Shown: piece after piece, positions 48,901 through 63,600 of the stretch
Numbering within the stretch: the first letter of the stretch is position 1
How the letters are laid out: every line of letters starts with the position of its first letter
Source: Lottia gigantea
Lineage: Eukaryota > Mollusca > Gastropoda > Lottiidae
Assembly: GCF_000327385.1 (NCBI RefSeq)
Contig: NW_008710049.1
Span: forward strand, 2,483,079 to 2,547,078
Length of the DNA: 64,000 bases
Reading direction: 5' to 3'
Translations under genes and position numbers: made by a program
The notes under the pieces: generated by a model
What the model was told of the DNA's origin: nothing
What the model saw: only the letters and a program-made list of their open reading frames with translations
Databases searched by the model: none

Positions 48901-51900
48901 ATGTATGTTGAAATGGTGGCGGATTTATATATCCAAGTTGCAGCTTAATGGTTCAACGGTTCTCCCTTGAGGGAGGTGAAGATATAGAACGTAGAACATT
49001 AATGGCAATTGAATTAATGGTCCGAGTCCATAATACTAAATTAACAACTTTATTTATGATTTATGGAATATAATTCTTTTTGTACATAGACGCAAGACCG
49101 TAGCTTTCAATCTTGTGAAAAATGTAACTTTTACCCCACATAAAAATATTAAAGCAACATCAATGTTAAAACTAGGAAAAATGCTCATACGGATCGCAAA
49201 GAAATGAGAAAGATTATATTTTCTCTGTATTGTTATCAGTATAGTGTTCAAAATTTATCAATGGCATCATATATTGTTACCAAACTGATGATAATGCATT
49301 TCCATGTATTTCATTCCGTCTGGTTGGATGGTTCCACTCCTAGTATATGATCTGATAGATAAAGCAAAACATTCTGAGTTGTACCAATCAGATATCTTCA
49401 GGACCTGTCAAATTAACTATATCAAGGAAGATGTTACCTTCACACTAAGGTACCAACGACGATTCTTAATATGTTATAATACCTTGGCTTCTTGGACCAA
49501 CACCTTGATTATATTAAGAACTCAAACTATAACGTTTCCGTATATGATAAAAAAGTAAATTTTTCTACACCAGTGAAGGTTCATAAAGGATTCCGTGTTT
49601 TATTATATAATTTATGACGTTGGCATCAACAAATTAGCAAAGGAACCTGCGTCATGTTACTATCATCCACATTCAATTCATTTGAACACCGTAACAAGCT
49701 TTACCGACTGTCGACATGAAAACACCTTTATTTCACTATCAAAGTACAACATTACGTTTCATATTCCTTTAAATATTCCCGACACTGTGTATCAATGGAA
49801 AGATTCCCATTTACCAAATACAGGTACCCCAAATCTAAAAGAATACTTAACTTAGGTGAGCCGGAGTCCTGATTCATCTTTACAAAATCTGAAACTTGTA
49901 AACTATAAACACGATCAATTACCAAGACTAAGTTTCTATTGAAAGTTTTAATATAATTCTTATTGGTGCGGCGACATCTTGTCTTTGCTAACAATTGTCA
50001 TATTTTTATTGTGCTGATATTGACAGTATAGAGTATAATATACTATTTCATATAGTCTCTCATCAATAACTAACTTAATTTCAAACCATAAAATAGCTGT
50101 ATGTCGATTTAAACCCTGCTCTGTGCTGAATGTTGTAGAAGTACACTGTGTATGTTAATCGGAATCAACCCATTTAAATTGTCCCCTAATGAGACTTTCA
50201 GCGTAGTTTCACAAAAAAAAAAATGATTTGATTTCGAAATAATTTTGTTTTGAAAATGTATTACTGAAAAAAAAGACATTTGGATCTTCACTTGGTTGGC
50301 GATACAGATTTTCGAACAACATATTCAATTTTTTTATGCTATTCGTTACCAAATGAGTCTCAGATTTTAAGAAATAAATACATATTTCATTACCGCCTAT
50401 TCATAGATGCAGGAGCATAATTTATATAATTCAACCCCATCCCTCATACTGATAGTCAATGGGAGGGTCACTTCCGGTTTAAGTACTCAAAGGTAGTGTT
50501 AAGAATGACACTTACTTGCAGCGACTCTTCAAATGTTGGAATCAATCTTCATTGACAAATTTCAGTAATGAAAAGCATTGCAATATATGTGCTTTTCGTA
50601 GCTCAATATGAACTATAAATGTAGCCTTACTCTTACATGAAGAAAGTTTTTTATATAATGCATGGCATGACAATAGGAACTACCTACTATTCAATTCAAT
50701 ATCATGAAGACTGACATACCTGTAAGATACATTATATCGGTGGGTTGGGTTTATTTACTAGAATGATAGTTTTATGGATAGCTATACCACAGAGGACAAA
50801 CCAATAAAAACCTACACCAAGACATTGGAGGACATATCTGAAGATAAATGATTCAAAGTTATGATATATATCATTTTTATCGATACTTTCAACAGCTGTC
50901 AGTGAAATCTGTTGTATTCTTAGTGAAATCTGAAGAATACTGGAGATTTTGAAAAAATTGATAGTTATATGTATACGGCGTAGTCGAGTAAAGCAATAAA
51001 TTGAATAGAATTTGAATGTGATTAATGAATCGTACTTCAGCTTCAAATATAAACTGTCAATTTTGAAAAGTCATTAATCTTTCTCTTGCACACTGCTTTC
51101 TTACTTTTGTCATTTCACTACATAACAGATTTCCCCGATGTTACAATTTTAATTACTTGAATAGATCGACAAGATCTTTATTCCCACACCAGAGGCGTGA
51201 AATATTCAAATAGTCTTGTTTTGGTGTAAAATCGATATTAGAAAGATTATCATAAGGACAGTGACATTAGTATGGATTGGGGTTTTAGAAAAGAAACCAA
51301 TTACTATTGACGAGCAACTAGTCAACCTCCAACAGAAGGCACTGGCACTGGCACAAGGTTGTTACGCAAATCAAAGAAACGTTAAAAGTGGGAATAGTTT
51401 AATAGATAAATGTTTGTGTTAGTTCCATAATATGATAGGTCTTTATTCTGACCATGTACATCAGGAAATTGTCGAAGTTACAGTATATTAAATATAAAAG
51501 TCATATCTGAGTTAAGTTCTTAACACTCCATATTTAATTGGGAACTTGTAATCTGGAACAGACAAACTTATGATTCTAAATCATCGACACACTTTTCCCC
51601 TCTAACGGAAAATGAAACTACCAACTGATTCTAATCTTGTTATTATATGATTACTTAATCCTTTTTAAAGTCAGTTCCTTATCAATAATTGTAAATATTT
51701 TGGTGGTTTGGCAAGTTAAAAATACCAGTCAATGTTAAGTAGGCCTTGAAGGACATGTACATAAACCATTGAGCCCGATTTCTATAAATGATAGAAGATG
51801 TAGAAGAGTATTTACTTGAATATTAGATGTTGCGAAATAATTCGTGCATCAAATTTCAATAATCTGTGTTAAAATCAGACACTAGGTCATATCTTCTACA

Positions 51901-54900
51901 TATTTAAACGATTACGCAGATTACAGTTGAATACGTTACGTGTTGAGCGAAACGTCAGATATCTAATTTAATCGTCCTGTAAATCATTGTTCAAGAGCCT
52001 GCTAGTTACGAAGAGTTTCACGAGAAGTATATTCTGATGTAGGTTCTTCTTGCTATTTTGTAAGGTACGCAAGTTAAGGAAAATCCTTGTGTAATATACC
52101 TAACCTCACGACAAACTGTATTTATAAATGAATGCATTCGAAGTGATAATCTATCTCGACCCAATAGTTTTTCATATATATATGGAAGGATTCAAAATAC
52201 AAAGGACTTTTTTGATATCAATAATCTCAAACCTGTCTGATATGTATATGTATATGAATAATATCTGGCCCATACATCAGAAATCATCCTGTTAGAGATA
52301 AGAGACATATCTAAATAACCCGGGAAATGCAGCAAATTAAACAAAGTAGATAATAAAATACTCGACTAGGATGTACTTATAATCAGGAAGTTAAATCTCT
52401 GTTACTATAATTCCATTATCTGTTTCTATTATAAAGAGGCATGTATACATGGTGTAAATAGATTAGCATAATTATTTATTATTCCAGGCGATTCGGTATA
52501 CTTTCCACCGCCACCGCAAGTCATACGACAAAATGAAGATATTTCAATATTACTTCAGTGAATCCTTGAGAAGAATGTTTGAAAACTAAATCACTTAACA
52601 AAGAACATCTTGTAATTACAAAAGCTATATTTAACAGATATTACAAAGTTGCAAGAATGTGCTATGTTAACAGAGATTATGCCATTTTCAATTCGATTGT
52701 ATATACACTCTGACTAGTATAACCAACACTCTCACAAAAGTATTAAAATCTGCACCAAATAAGTTCGAAAGCATGCCATTACTATAAAACTGTGCCATCA
52801 TTTGGACTTGAAAACCAAAACATAACAACAGTTAAAAGACATGAAAATATTAGTTAGTTAGTTAGTTAGTTAGTTTGTGAGTGGGGTTTACCTCTTTATC
52901 TCCTGCACAACAGGGCGAAAACACTTATTGTAGTAAAATGTTAAACTGACAAATTGTCACACAGGCAGATAACAAACACCAAAATACCATAAATATTATT
53001 ATCGATATAATAAGGTTAATCAAATCGGTGAAGTATCGGAGTGGTAGTGTTTAACCCTAATCAGAACCCTGTGAGATACAACAGTCATTTCCTAATTGTG
53101 AGCTCATAGATCTGATCTTCTAACAGACATCAACGGAATCACTGATAATTTCAAACCGGAAGTGACTTTTTATGCCGTCTGGAACTTCCCATAAAAACTA
53201 AATGTCCATAAAAGTGATATTGTAAATAGTAATTATTATTTAAGAGACTTCCCATTACCTCGAGTTAAAATAAAGTAAACATATTCAAAATTGAATCCCG
53301 AGAGAGTGGCTATAACTAGACAACAAGAGATAGGATGGTTTAGAGAAAATGTGAATAGAAATAATGACTTACTTTGTTCATTGTTTTTCAGAAATATAAT
53401 CTAAGTAGAATGACAGGGCGACGTATCAAACTTAGATTCACTTATCTTGTTGGCACGCTTGTCATAATCTGATCAATACAATTAAATAACACCAAAATCA
53501 TATCTCTATATCCCTTATTCATTATCATAGTTATTAATCTATTGATATATACAACTTATCCCGTCAAAATATACTGCCTGAGAGTAGTTTCAGTATATAG
53601 TAAGGTAATATTATGACGTGTATGGTAGATTATGAAGAATGATAGACCTGTACAAGACAAAAGAAGATTAAGGTAATCCCGGATTAAGAATATTGTCAGT
53701 ATTAGCAAGATACGTACAGTTCACCATAGATAATCTTATTGTCCTTTTATCATATTTGTCTATATATTACAACGATAACTTGTTAGCGCTGAGCGTTGTC
53801 AAACTCAAACCTTGAGCCTTAAGCCAATATAAATCTATATTGGAAACACGAACAGTCTCCCTGTATGATACTTTCTGCATAATTCATAACAAGAACCGAT
53901 TACTCAATTATTGTCAATTGTATCTGACGATTTAAATTATCTTGTATTGAGCACAATTCGACCCTACAACACTACTGTCCGTATTAGCTTCTAATCTGCA
54001 TTTTTGGGAAATCGAAATATCTCATCATTTTAGTTGATTTACATTCTAATTAATATGATAATATATCATCAATAAAATTCGAATCCATGACACAAAATAA
54101 CATTTTTCATGTTAACTCTACTGAAATGGTAAATGTTAATGATAATCTATTAATTGTCAACAGTTCCACTTCGCTTAGTAATCACAAGTGAAACGCTGAT
54201 AGTAAGTGAAAAGTTAGGGAAAGGATCTCTTGCAGTCACCTACAATTACATGAAATACTTTTTGTGGCACTGTGATAAATGAAAATAACTTACATTATAG
54301 ATGTTGGTTGCTCGCAAAACACATATAGTATTCATCCTTCTGAAGAACTCAAACCATCCTGTACATTGGTCCTCTTCATGTCCAATATAAGATTTGCCAA
54401 TACAGTTTGTCCAACATAAACGTTGGCTAGATGTGACAGATCGTCAAAAAATCATGTTTAATTACATTACACCATCGATTCCAGATTTCTCAGATTGGTT
54501 GAAACTCAAGCCAGAAAGATGTTTTGAAAGAACCCAGAAGGATGTTTTTAAACGACAGAATAAGAAGAAATAAGCACACCTTTGTTTTTGAAAAAATGTC
54601 CTGTTACATCGATCTAATCAGTAAAATCAGAGGGTCTTTAGATCGATTAGGCTAGAGGATGGTGCATCACGTAAAATAAGCAATGAAACTCGCCATATCG
54701 GAGTTAGAGATGATGTAAATGGCCGGTTGAAGGGTGAGAGATCAGAGTAAATTACGATTTAATAGAGACAAGACTTGAGACAATATTATGACACTAGAAG
54801 AATTGTCAACACCATCAAGTTTAATAATATAGTATCTCACGGAGTCCAATATTGACCCTACCAAACCAGCTCTTGTCATTCGTTGTCTCTTAACAGACAT

Positions 54901-57517
54901 TGAGAAGCAAGGTAAATGAGGCAGTACGGCTGTAACACGCAGCATATCACGAGAAGAAAATATAACAATGATTGTCAACAGTATCTTTTACTTTCTGCCT
55001 GATCTGTTAACTTGAAATTTAACTTTGTTGATTTTAGGACGTCTGTATATAGGTTTTGTCGTAGGAGGAAAAACAATTAACGTGACAGCTCATCGAGAAA
55101 AAAGTTTGTAAATTCGATACACCGAAAATATAATCAAAGATGATTTGTAATGTAAATATTGAAGAAATTATTTTATCTTGGGTTATCGATGAGATATTGA
55201 ACTAATTACCAACAACATTGAGCGCCACTTGGAGATGAATCCAAGAACTCAGACATATGAATTGATTTTACTCGTGGTCAGTACCTTTGGTAAAAGACAT
55301 AGGCTTACCATCGCCCTCCTCCTGTCTTCTCGAACCTTCTTGCTTGATCACTAAAGAACGACATAAAAGAGATCTTTGTTACGAACGCACAAGACATCCA
55401 CTACTGTACTGAACCCATGTACTGAACAATCAAATAATGTGTATTGATTACGGATTTGTTTCCCGTTTTTTTTGTTAAACACTCCCAGCAACACCGTCGT
55501 CTTTCTCGTTATCTCTCTGTGTTCTAATATTCTATTGCAAGAGTGTTCAAGAAAGCCCTTGCGAAAACCTCTTAATAAGATTGGTTGGGAACCTCAACAT
55601 CTTCCAGAAAAAAGGTTAGTTTAATATTATTGCCTATAATGTTATCATTCTTTCAATATGGGATGGAAATTTGTCATTACAAATATGTATGATAAGGGTA
55701 CCCGTCTTAAACAATTCCAAGTTCTAGCTGAAAACGTATTGCATAGAATAGAATTTAACCAAACAATTGTATTCGAGATTTTCATTTCAAGACAATATAT
55801 ATTGATCTCCAGAGACTTGACAAATCAATCCAGTCTCAAACTTCATATTATTATACCGTCTTTCATTACCATACCATGGGTGCAATCTGATTAAAATTTA
55901 AATAGCTGTTCGTTTCGTGTATTTGAGTTCAAAATTTGTTCGAAACCGATGTCTGGTCACGTACAATGAAACATCGAAACGAAATCAAATACCAGAACTG
56001 ATGAGATAAAAACACGTGTTTCACCTAAAAGAGACTGGGGTGCTGAATTAATTTCCGAGGACTAAAAACATTTAACATTTTTAATTTGTATTTGAAAACC
56101 AATTTCACCAAATTGTTAGCCTAAAAGATTTCCATTCACCTTCCGTTATTTCTGCAGGGACAAAATATTAAAAACTGAACTGAACCTGAAGTAGTAATAG
56201 TACGTAACGAAATCGAAGTCATTGAATGGTGCATAAAAAAAACCTACTAATGTTGGTAAACGTTTGTATCCATACAGTAAAATGTCTGTAAGACCCCACG
56301 TGTCAAACTGTTAACACTATTAATATTAGTGTTTTAAAAATCAATTAGTGTGGAGGTGTTACGATTGTAAGGTCTGTCTGATTTAAACATTGAACGTACT
56401 TCGTTCAATAACAGGAACTAAAAAAAGCCGTCCAAGAAAAAATGCCCCCCTTCAAATTTTTGACATTCTGTGAGAAAATCTTTCAGAATGAAGCGAATAT
56501 TTACCTACAGTAGCTATATGGACTTATGAAAGAACAAGGCGTAAGGTAGCTAGTAAAGTCTTTTTTTAAAGGTCATTTTCAAAATTTTAAATATTTCTTG
56601 TGATCTTGTGAAAACTCCATTATTCTTAGAACGCGATTTCATTCCTAATAGACTATCATTAATGGCTTTATTGAGGCTATTATTCTAGTATGTGGCAAAT
56701 ACCTTCTTCATAATAAAACTCAATATTGCATAAATTATTGTTTTTAAAGAAAATGGCGCATATAATTTGTTCAAAATGAAATAAAAAGAGATTTTAATAA
56801 TAGTTCTTTGAAATTTGAATAATTCTTATTTCTACCATGGCAATTTACTTATTTTGTTGTAATTGGTGCCATGGAATTATTCGATTTCTTGAATAATGGT
56901 TTCTGACTTTTTGTCCTTAATTTAGAATTTAGACTTGACTTGTGGACGCAGTAATATCGTTGAATTTTGAAACTTGTATACAACAATCAGATCACCGATG
57001 AAAGGGTTTCTCTTTATACCCTAGTCCGAAATATCTTCCCTTATTGCAGCCTCTAATAGATATTCGAGTAGAGGCAGAAAAAAAGACCATGTGGATTTTT
57101 CAACCTCCGAAGATGTGTTTTTTAGCATCAGATTACCTTAACGATGACTGGCTGCGCACGCAATTTTAAATGGCCAACAGAGACTGAAATAGGGTATCTT
57201 GAAAATATTTTGTAATTAAAAAGAAAAATTTCTGTTGTGAAATTTGAGGGTATTAATTTTTGATGAGACAAATTTAGCTTAAATTGACTTATATAAATTA
57301 TAAAAAATCGGACATTTTTTTGAAACACTATATCTGATTTTTATGTTTTGAGACTTCTATGCCTATTATCATCACGGGCTAGATACAATAACAAAAGCCA
57401 AAATATGAAAAACTGAATTGGTGGGATGTTGGGTGAGAGGTGTACATGATGCCTATCGTCAGTCAAAATAGCTATTGTGACCACTACCCATCTTCTTCAC
57501 GAGTGTCTCTTAAATCT
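48901..57517. other. Upstream intergenic DNA
   Basis: Overlapping ORFs at 49304-49994 lie on both strands and match no family I know. The only repeat seen is the TTAG microsatellite. No gene is supported. Confidence 0.45.
52850..52875. repeat. (TTAG)n microsatellite
   Basis: Six TTAG units. There is no relation to a gene. Confidence 0.9.
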
Positions 57518-57678
57518 TTAAAGGGATTGTAAAAAGATTTTCTAAAAACGTCATAAAACGCGTTAGTTTTAGTGGAATTAAAAGAACCACAGACATCGAA
57601 ATGAAAATCGGCATGGTGCAAATTGTGTCCCCGATACACATAAAAATTTTTTAAAAAACTCTTAACAATCCCTTTTAA
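57518..57678 (-). mobile_element. Family B TIR element, best-preserved copy, 161 bp
   Basis: The ends TTAAAGGGATTGTAAAAAG and CTTAACAATCCCTTTTAA form terminal inverted repeats, each including TTAA. A TTAA boundary is the target site of piggyBac-type elements, so a piggyBac-derived MITE is possible but not established. The interior reads in inverse to the copy at 26535. It overlaps a 67-codon minus-strand ORF, which I reject as a gene. Confidence 0.65.
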
Positions 57679-60600
57679 TTCACACATAGATAAAATGTTG
57701 AAACAACCGCTTAGATTTATTTCTGAAATAGCCGTTTACATATTTATCTAGATATTATTCAGAATGCATCATTTCAAGGTCAGATTTTCAAAACAAATAT
57801 TCTCTAAAAAACATTTTTCAGACGCCCTCAATTATGGATATCCAAGGCCTAATGAATTTTTAGAGGTTTATAATATATTTAATTGCCATTTGCAGGAAAG
57901 GAACAATGAAAACATGCTTTATTGTAACCTTAGTTTTATATAACGTTATTTTAGAGAATTATTATGATAGGCCTACAATAACATCAAAAACAAGCATATA
58001 TTTTATTTCCAGAAACTTCAAAAAATATTCATGAAAACTAGGAATTACAGGACGATAGTAAAGAAAAGTAAAGATATACTTTGTATTCTATTAGAAAAGC
58101 AATAAATTAAATTATACATTAAAAGTTTGAAAAAAATGTTGAAAAAGATATTATGAAGTTTTGATATTGGCCACTTTTACTTCTTCTTGCATATTTTTTC
58201 TGAAATAGGTTTCGTTTCGACTCTGCATTAATCTATGTACCAGAGACTTAGTTACTTGAACAGATGAAAATAATTTCTGATTACAAAATTGAAAATCTTT
58301 AACGATTCTTTGGTACCCATTTGTGTGCACTGATTAATTTTTGTGTGTGATTTCTTACAACAATAGTAGTAATAACATTGTTCTACAGTTCTACTGTAGA
58401 CATTCCGCTCTTTTTGTAGGCCGAAAAAATAGTCTGCTCAAATTTGTGAAAACTATACACCAACATCTAGAGAAATGTGCCATTTGACGTATCTGAAAGT
58501 TTTAACTTAAAAAATCCGTCCGTTAATTTTTTAACGCCAAAAATATTAGTGTAGAGAAATATGTTTCCTACGTATTATAAAGGTTTCAACTAATAATATC
58601 GAGCCAAACACCAAAACTGCTTAATTAATTAACAATTAATATACTCTATGTTTTTAAAAATGATCAGGTATAATTTACGACGTTTAAATAATAAAAACTT
58701 TTTGCAAAAAAGCGTGAGCTTTTCAAATGAAAATTATTATATGATATTTCATTCAAATATTTTACAGGGTAACCGAGGCCGGCTAAATATTTCCTTATAA
58801 TTGATAAAACATGATTTAATGGGTTGATGTTGTCCTCGGTATTGCTGGAGATGAGATCAAAGGATGAATGTAATTTTTTCGGAACCTAATAAATGACAAT
58901 ATTATTTAATTATTGAATGTATTATCGATAATAAACTTTAAATAAGACATAATTACTTCGACTTACGAGTTTCATCGTCAATAAAATTTGGGAAAAAGAA
59001 TTAATCAATAACTATCAAAATTCTTATATTAAAAATGATGACAGCTAATACACGTGCTCCATGACGAGGAATATATAGGGTCGGGAATTCTACCAATTAA
59101 AATACGTTATCCATCACAAAAGTAGACTGGAATGTCTTTTTTAATCATCAAGACAAGATATATTATTCTTTAATTGTTGAACGCAGACTGATTTCAATAC
59201 AAGTTCCATACTTAACCTTATGATGGTATACAACAGCTAACTGATTGTATCATCCACAGGCGAATTATACCTGATTAAAAATAAACCCAATATATTGCGA
59301 TGTCGTTTTGTACTTCATTCAGATTAGTAAAATGTTGAATGGTAAGGCATAAACTGATAATCTTGTTTTATCATAATACAGATACAATGAACACCACCAC
59401 CAAGGTACTTACAACCGGAAGTCTCGCTGTCTCACCAGTCCTGACTCTTAACAGTCATAGAAAACTTGTTGCTTCTTATATAATAGTTGTTAGGTTTAGT
59501 GCATGAGGGCAAGAGCAGACAACTCAAACAAATGATATGTCCAATTATTGGTGAAAATCGGTTAGAAGTAAATTTACCTGCGAGTTAATTAAAGGTTCAA
59601 TATTTGCGGTAAAATGGTCAGATGGGATCATGTCAATACAGTGAAACATATGTTCAGAAGGTAAAAACGGTTATTTTGTATGAAGAATAACAGAGGAGTC
59701 TGTTTGAGAAGCGTGTTACAAGGAACAGAAGACATTGTTTCTGTATTGAACGTTCATAACAGAAGTGTCATCAATATCATAGTTGAAATACCTTCTAATG
59801 GACATCAAATACTTTAAAATCAAAACGTACCTGACAAAAGTATTGTTTAACTTCTCACTAAAGTATAGAAAACAGACTTGTAAAAAATGGGCATCGAGAA
59901 ACATGTATCGGATTCACAAGTTTACTTCGACCGTTTTTCAAACATTGACTATTGTGTTGGGATTAAATGAAATGTTGTCTTAACATAAAAAACACAACGG
60001 AAGTTTGAAAAAACATGTCCTATGGGCCTTCATATCAAAACTGAAACCACTTTCCATCTGCCTTAATATTGTTCAATAATGTGCAATATGTAACCTCGCT
60101 TGCTAGGCAAGGAAAACACAAAAATAGTCAACCTTGAACTCCATCCAAATCAGATTTAGGATCATTGAACCTAGCCAAGGGCCTCAATTCCAGAATCGTT
60201 CATAGAAAAATAAAATTCCTGATCATGTCCGATTGTGTCAAAACGGTAAAAAACTCGTCAAATTCGAACTCGTCCTTATCAACAATTTCACTGATCACAC
60301 AAAGATTCAGCAAAATCACCATCTTTCGCAGAGCTTTAAATGGTTTTTAAGTTTTATTAGTAAAAAAGAAAAATCTTTACCATCAATAGTTTAAGAACAA
60401 CAAGTATATGTTATGATTTATATAATTGCAAAGGCAACTACTTGTATCTGCTAAACAAGTGGTTAAGGTGTGGTAGTTTCAAATATTGCAATTAAATTGA
60501 CTCTAATTTTAATGAACAGAAATCGAAGGGAAGTAACTCAGAAGCCCAGGAATAATTCGAAATATTATCAACATTGTAAAACATACTAAAAGTCATCAAC

Positions 60601-63600
60601 TCAAGTTACTACGCATCTTGATATATATTTAAAGATCAAGTGGTTGCGTCACAACGTATGACGCCCATGTGGCGATGGATATCAGCCATGCAAAATGCTA
60701 GAAGCTCCGGCCTTTTACATTGACTGCACGAATCGCTCGGTTGGTGAGTCAAATCGTGGCATCTCATCACAATAGGTGACAAACGACATAAGAGTTTTTC
60801 TTAACTGTGTTCAAAATCGAAACTGAACGCATGGTTCATAAAATAATTTGACGATGAGTTCTGTAAGATTTCGACCAAGTAAAGGACAGTTATCCAAAGA
60901 ATATACCCTATTTGTAAAATTGCAAAAACATAGCCAAAGAGGGTGGATATCCAGGTCGATGGATAATCATATTGTGAAAGAAGTTGTTTATCAAGATGTT
61001 TTCGTATCTTATTTGAATCTTCAAGAATCTCTTTGTAGGAATATTCCCTGAACGACTAACCTAGTGTACATTGTTTAATAAAGTGATGTATTTAGTAGTT
61101 TAGAAGCGAGTTCGAATATTAACCTAGATTTAGAGACTTTCTTTACGAACACCTACTGAACGTCTGATTCCCCAGGCTATCTTTTACTCTTTATTTACGA
61201 CTCCGTAACTCGACACAACCCTCACGAAATTCACCAGTGTCGAAAAAACTTAATTGTCGATCGTGACTGAATTTAATTGAAGATAGTGCGTGCTGAAGAG
61301 ATGGGGGTACACGTTGCTTTAGTTACGGCAGACATTACCGTTTGTCTATTAGGAATAATAGCCTCTTCTACCAAATCGACATGTTTCTATTTTTATTGAT
61401 TCTCCATTTTGTCTCCTCGTCACGCAAATTATCAGTCTGAACAATGGCTCTGTAAATTACTCATCTTCTACTTAAAATATTCGTGATTCGTCTTTCCCTT
61501 GTTTTTACAAGAAAAAAACCAAGTTTCAAACTTCGCTATAATTCTTAATCGATAATCAGAAATTATCCTATTAAGTCTTTTTTCATCCCATGGAGTTTGT
61601 CGATGTCATGTAGGTTTACGATATTTGGACAACGGAACTTAAGCGAACATGCATACACTTCCGGTTATATATTCCGTTAAAATAGTTCCAGAAGAATCTG
61701 CCGTTACTGTAAGTTGAACATAAACTATTTACTGAAAAGCGATAATTGTTATACAACGAACAAAGAGAATAATACAGTGACTTTTTTTATATGTATTCCA
61801 AAGAGATACATGTATAACAAGAATGTTACATATTTGAAAAAAATACACGCTATCAATCGGCAGTTCTATTAAATGAGCACGCCTACACTTCCGTACCGTT
61901 TTTTTGTTTTGCGGTTCGGATCATTAGGACTTGGGTTTTCTTTTCGTTCTTAAAAACCAACGAGAAATTATCAACGGGTTGGCATACGGAGAAGACAAGT
62001 TTTCTGTTGTAAGAATTGTGCCATGAATTAAGATATATTGTTAAAGCTGATAAAGACACGATTATGTTGTAACTAGGAAGTAAGAAGAAGATAAATGTCA
62101 ATGACTCGACTCAAGCCTCAGGATTGAGACGAGAAGTTAGTAGGTTAACTTATTTAAGGTATGAAATATGGAGCTTTATCAAGCAATAATATTATATTAC
62201 CCACAACAAACGTTTGATTCAAACGACAATTGTCAGATATAACACAACAATTGCTTAATCAATCCAGTCCCATGTTTCAGCTTCTAACCTATGTAACCGA
62301 CTATGAAGGCACCCAAAGTGATTTCGTCCCGCACACAGTGTTGTTTCCACAGCTCAATTTGCTCACATATATCAGAATGATGTATAGAATGTATCTGGGT
62401 TACAATGAAATTCAAAAATATCACAATGCAACTGCATCCCAGCCTAAAACGAGATAGTTCTTTCGGTTTTCAAAACCGGCTTCGCTCTGTCAGTGATCCA
62501 TGTCGGAAGGGCTGTTTTGAAGAAAATCGTCCACTCGTTCGAATCAAAATTTAAGCCAAAGCTCCCTAGGGCTACAGGCTGTGCATGTAAAAGATAGCTA
62601 TCGTTCATCTTTAGGGGGCAAACAGGGGGTATTTTATGTAGTAACCAACACCCATATCCATAATTCATTCCGTTGTAGCCCATATAGAAAAAGATTTTAC
62701 AAATAAAGCGTGGAAAGTTGGCGAAACTAAATCTCTCTCTCGCTCAATATCTCAGCCATCCTAACACGTGTATAATATGAACTAGACTATTTGGTTGACG
62801 GTAATACAATCAAATCAACAGAATCAACGACATTCTGCCAAACTGTCAATAGACTTTTTACCTTGTTTTTCAATTAAATTTGCTATCAAACTGACACTTG
62901 ACTTTTTATTTCTCTCCCAATTCAATCAACACACTGACTTTTTTCTGGATTCTTCCGAGGATGATCAAATTGACTTCCTGTTTCAGAAAACAATAGTAAC
63001 GATCCGGACAATGGTGAATAAATAACGTTACCGTATAAAAAAAAATATGACAAAATTAATTCTATCCCTCATTTAAAACGTTAAAATTAAACAATTACAT
63101 TATTATGTGAAAATGTAGACGGGCAAAGCAATGCAGTGTTTAATGGGGCATCTGGTCTGTTAGTTTTGCCAACTGCATTCGACTATTTTCCGATCAACTG
63201 AACGTTTGTGCCTACATGCCTTACAATAAGGATGTATATAGTTTTCTCCGAAGTATTTTTCTAAATCATATTACTGATTTTCAAACATATATGTTTTCTC
63301 ATATGTAACTTGAAATAGAATTTTATTGGTTGTATATGGATTTTTATTTTTGTTCTGCAAGAATGATTCCCTTAATAATTTTTTTTCCATCTCCGACGGT
63401 TATGCACGCTTACAATGTTGTACGTTCTGAGTACACGGAAGAAAATGCTTGAGATGAAGATTTCCTTTAAAGGGAGGTAATTATTTCATATTAAAATGTC
63501 ATGTTATGAATAATATGTTATTTGTGAATCATCTGTTAATTCTAACCACGATATGAAATTTAATACTAATTATGATAACTGTATTTGCATAATTCATATT

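Noticed and set aside
49304-49994. Three ORFs of 80-86 codons, overlapping on both strands
   Set aside because: No family resemblance and no exon structure; overlapping both strands is typical of chance ORFs.
62444-62683. 79-codon minus-strand ORF in a less AT-rich patch
   Set aside because: No recognised domain; more likely part of a worn interspersed repeat, but I cannot show other copies in the window.
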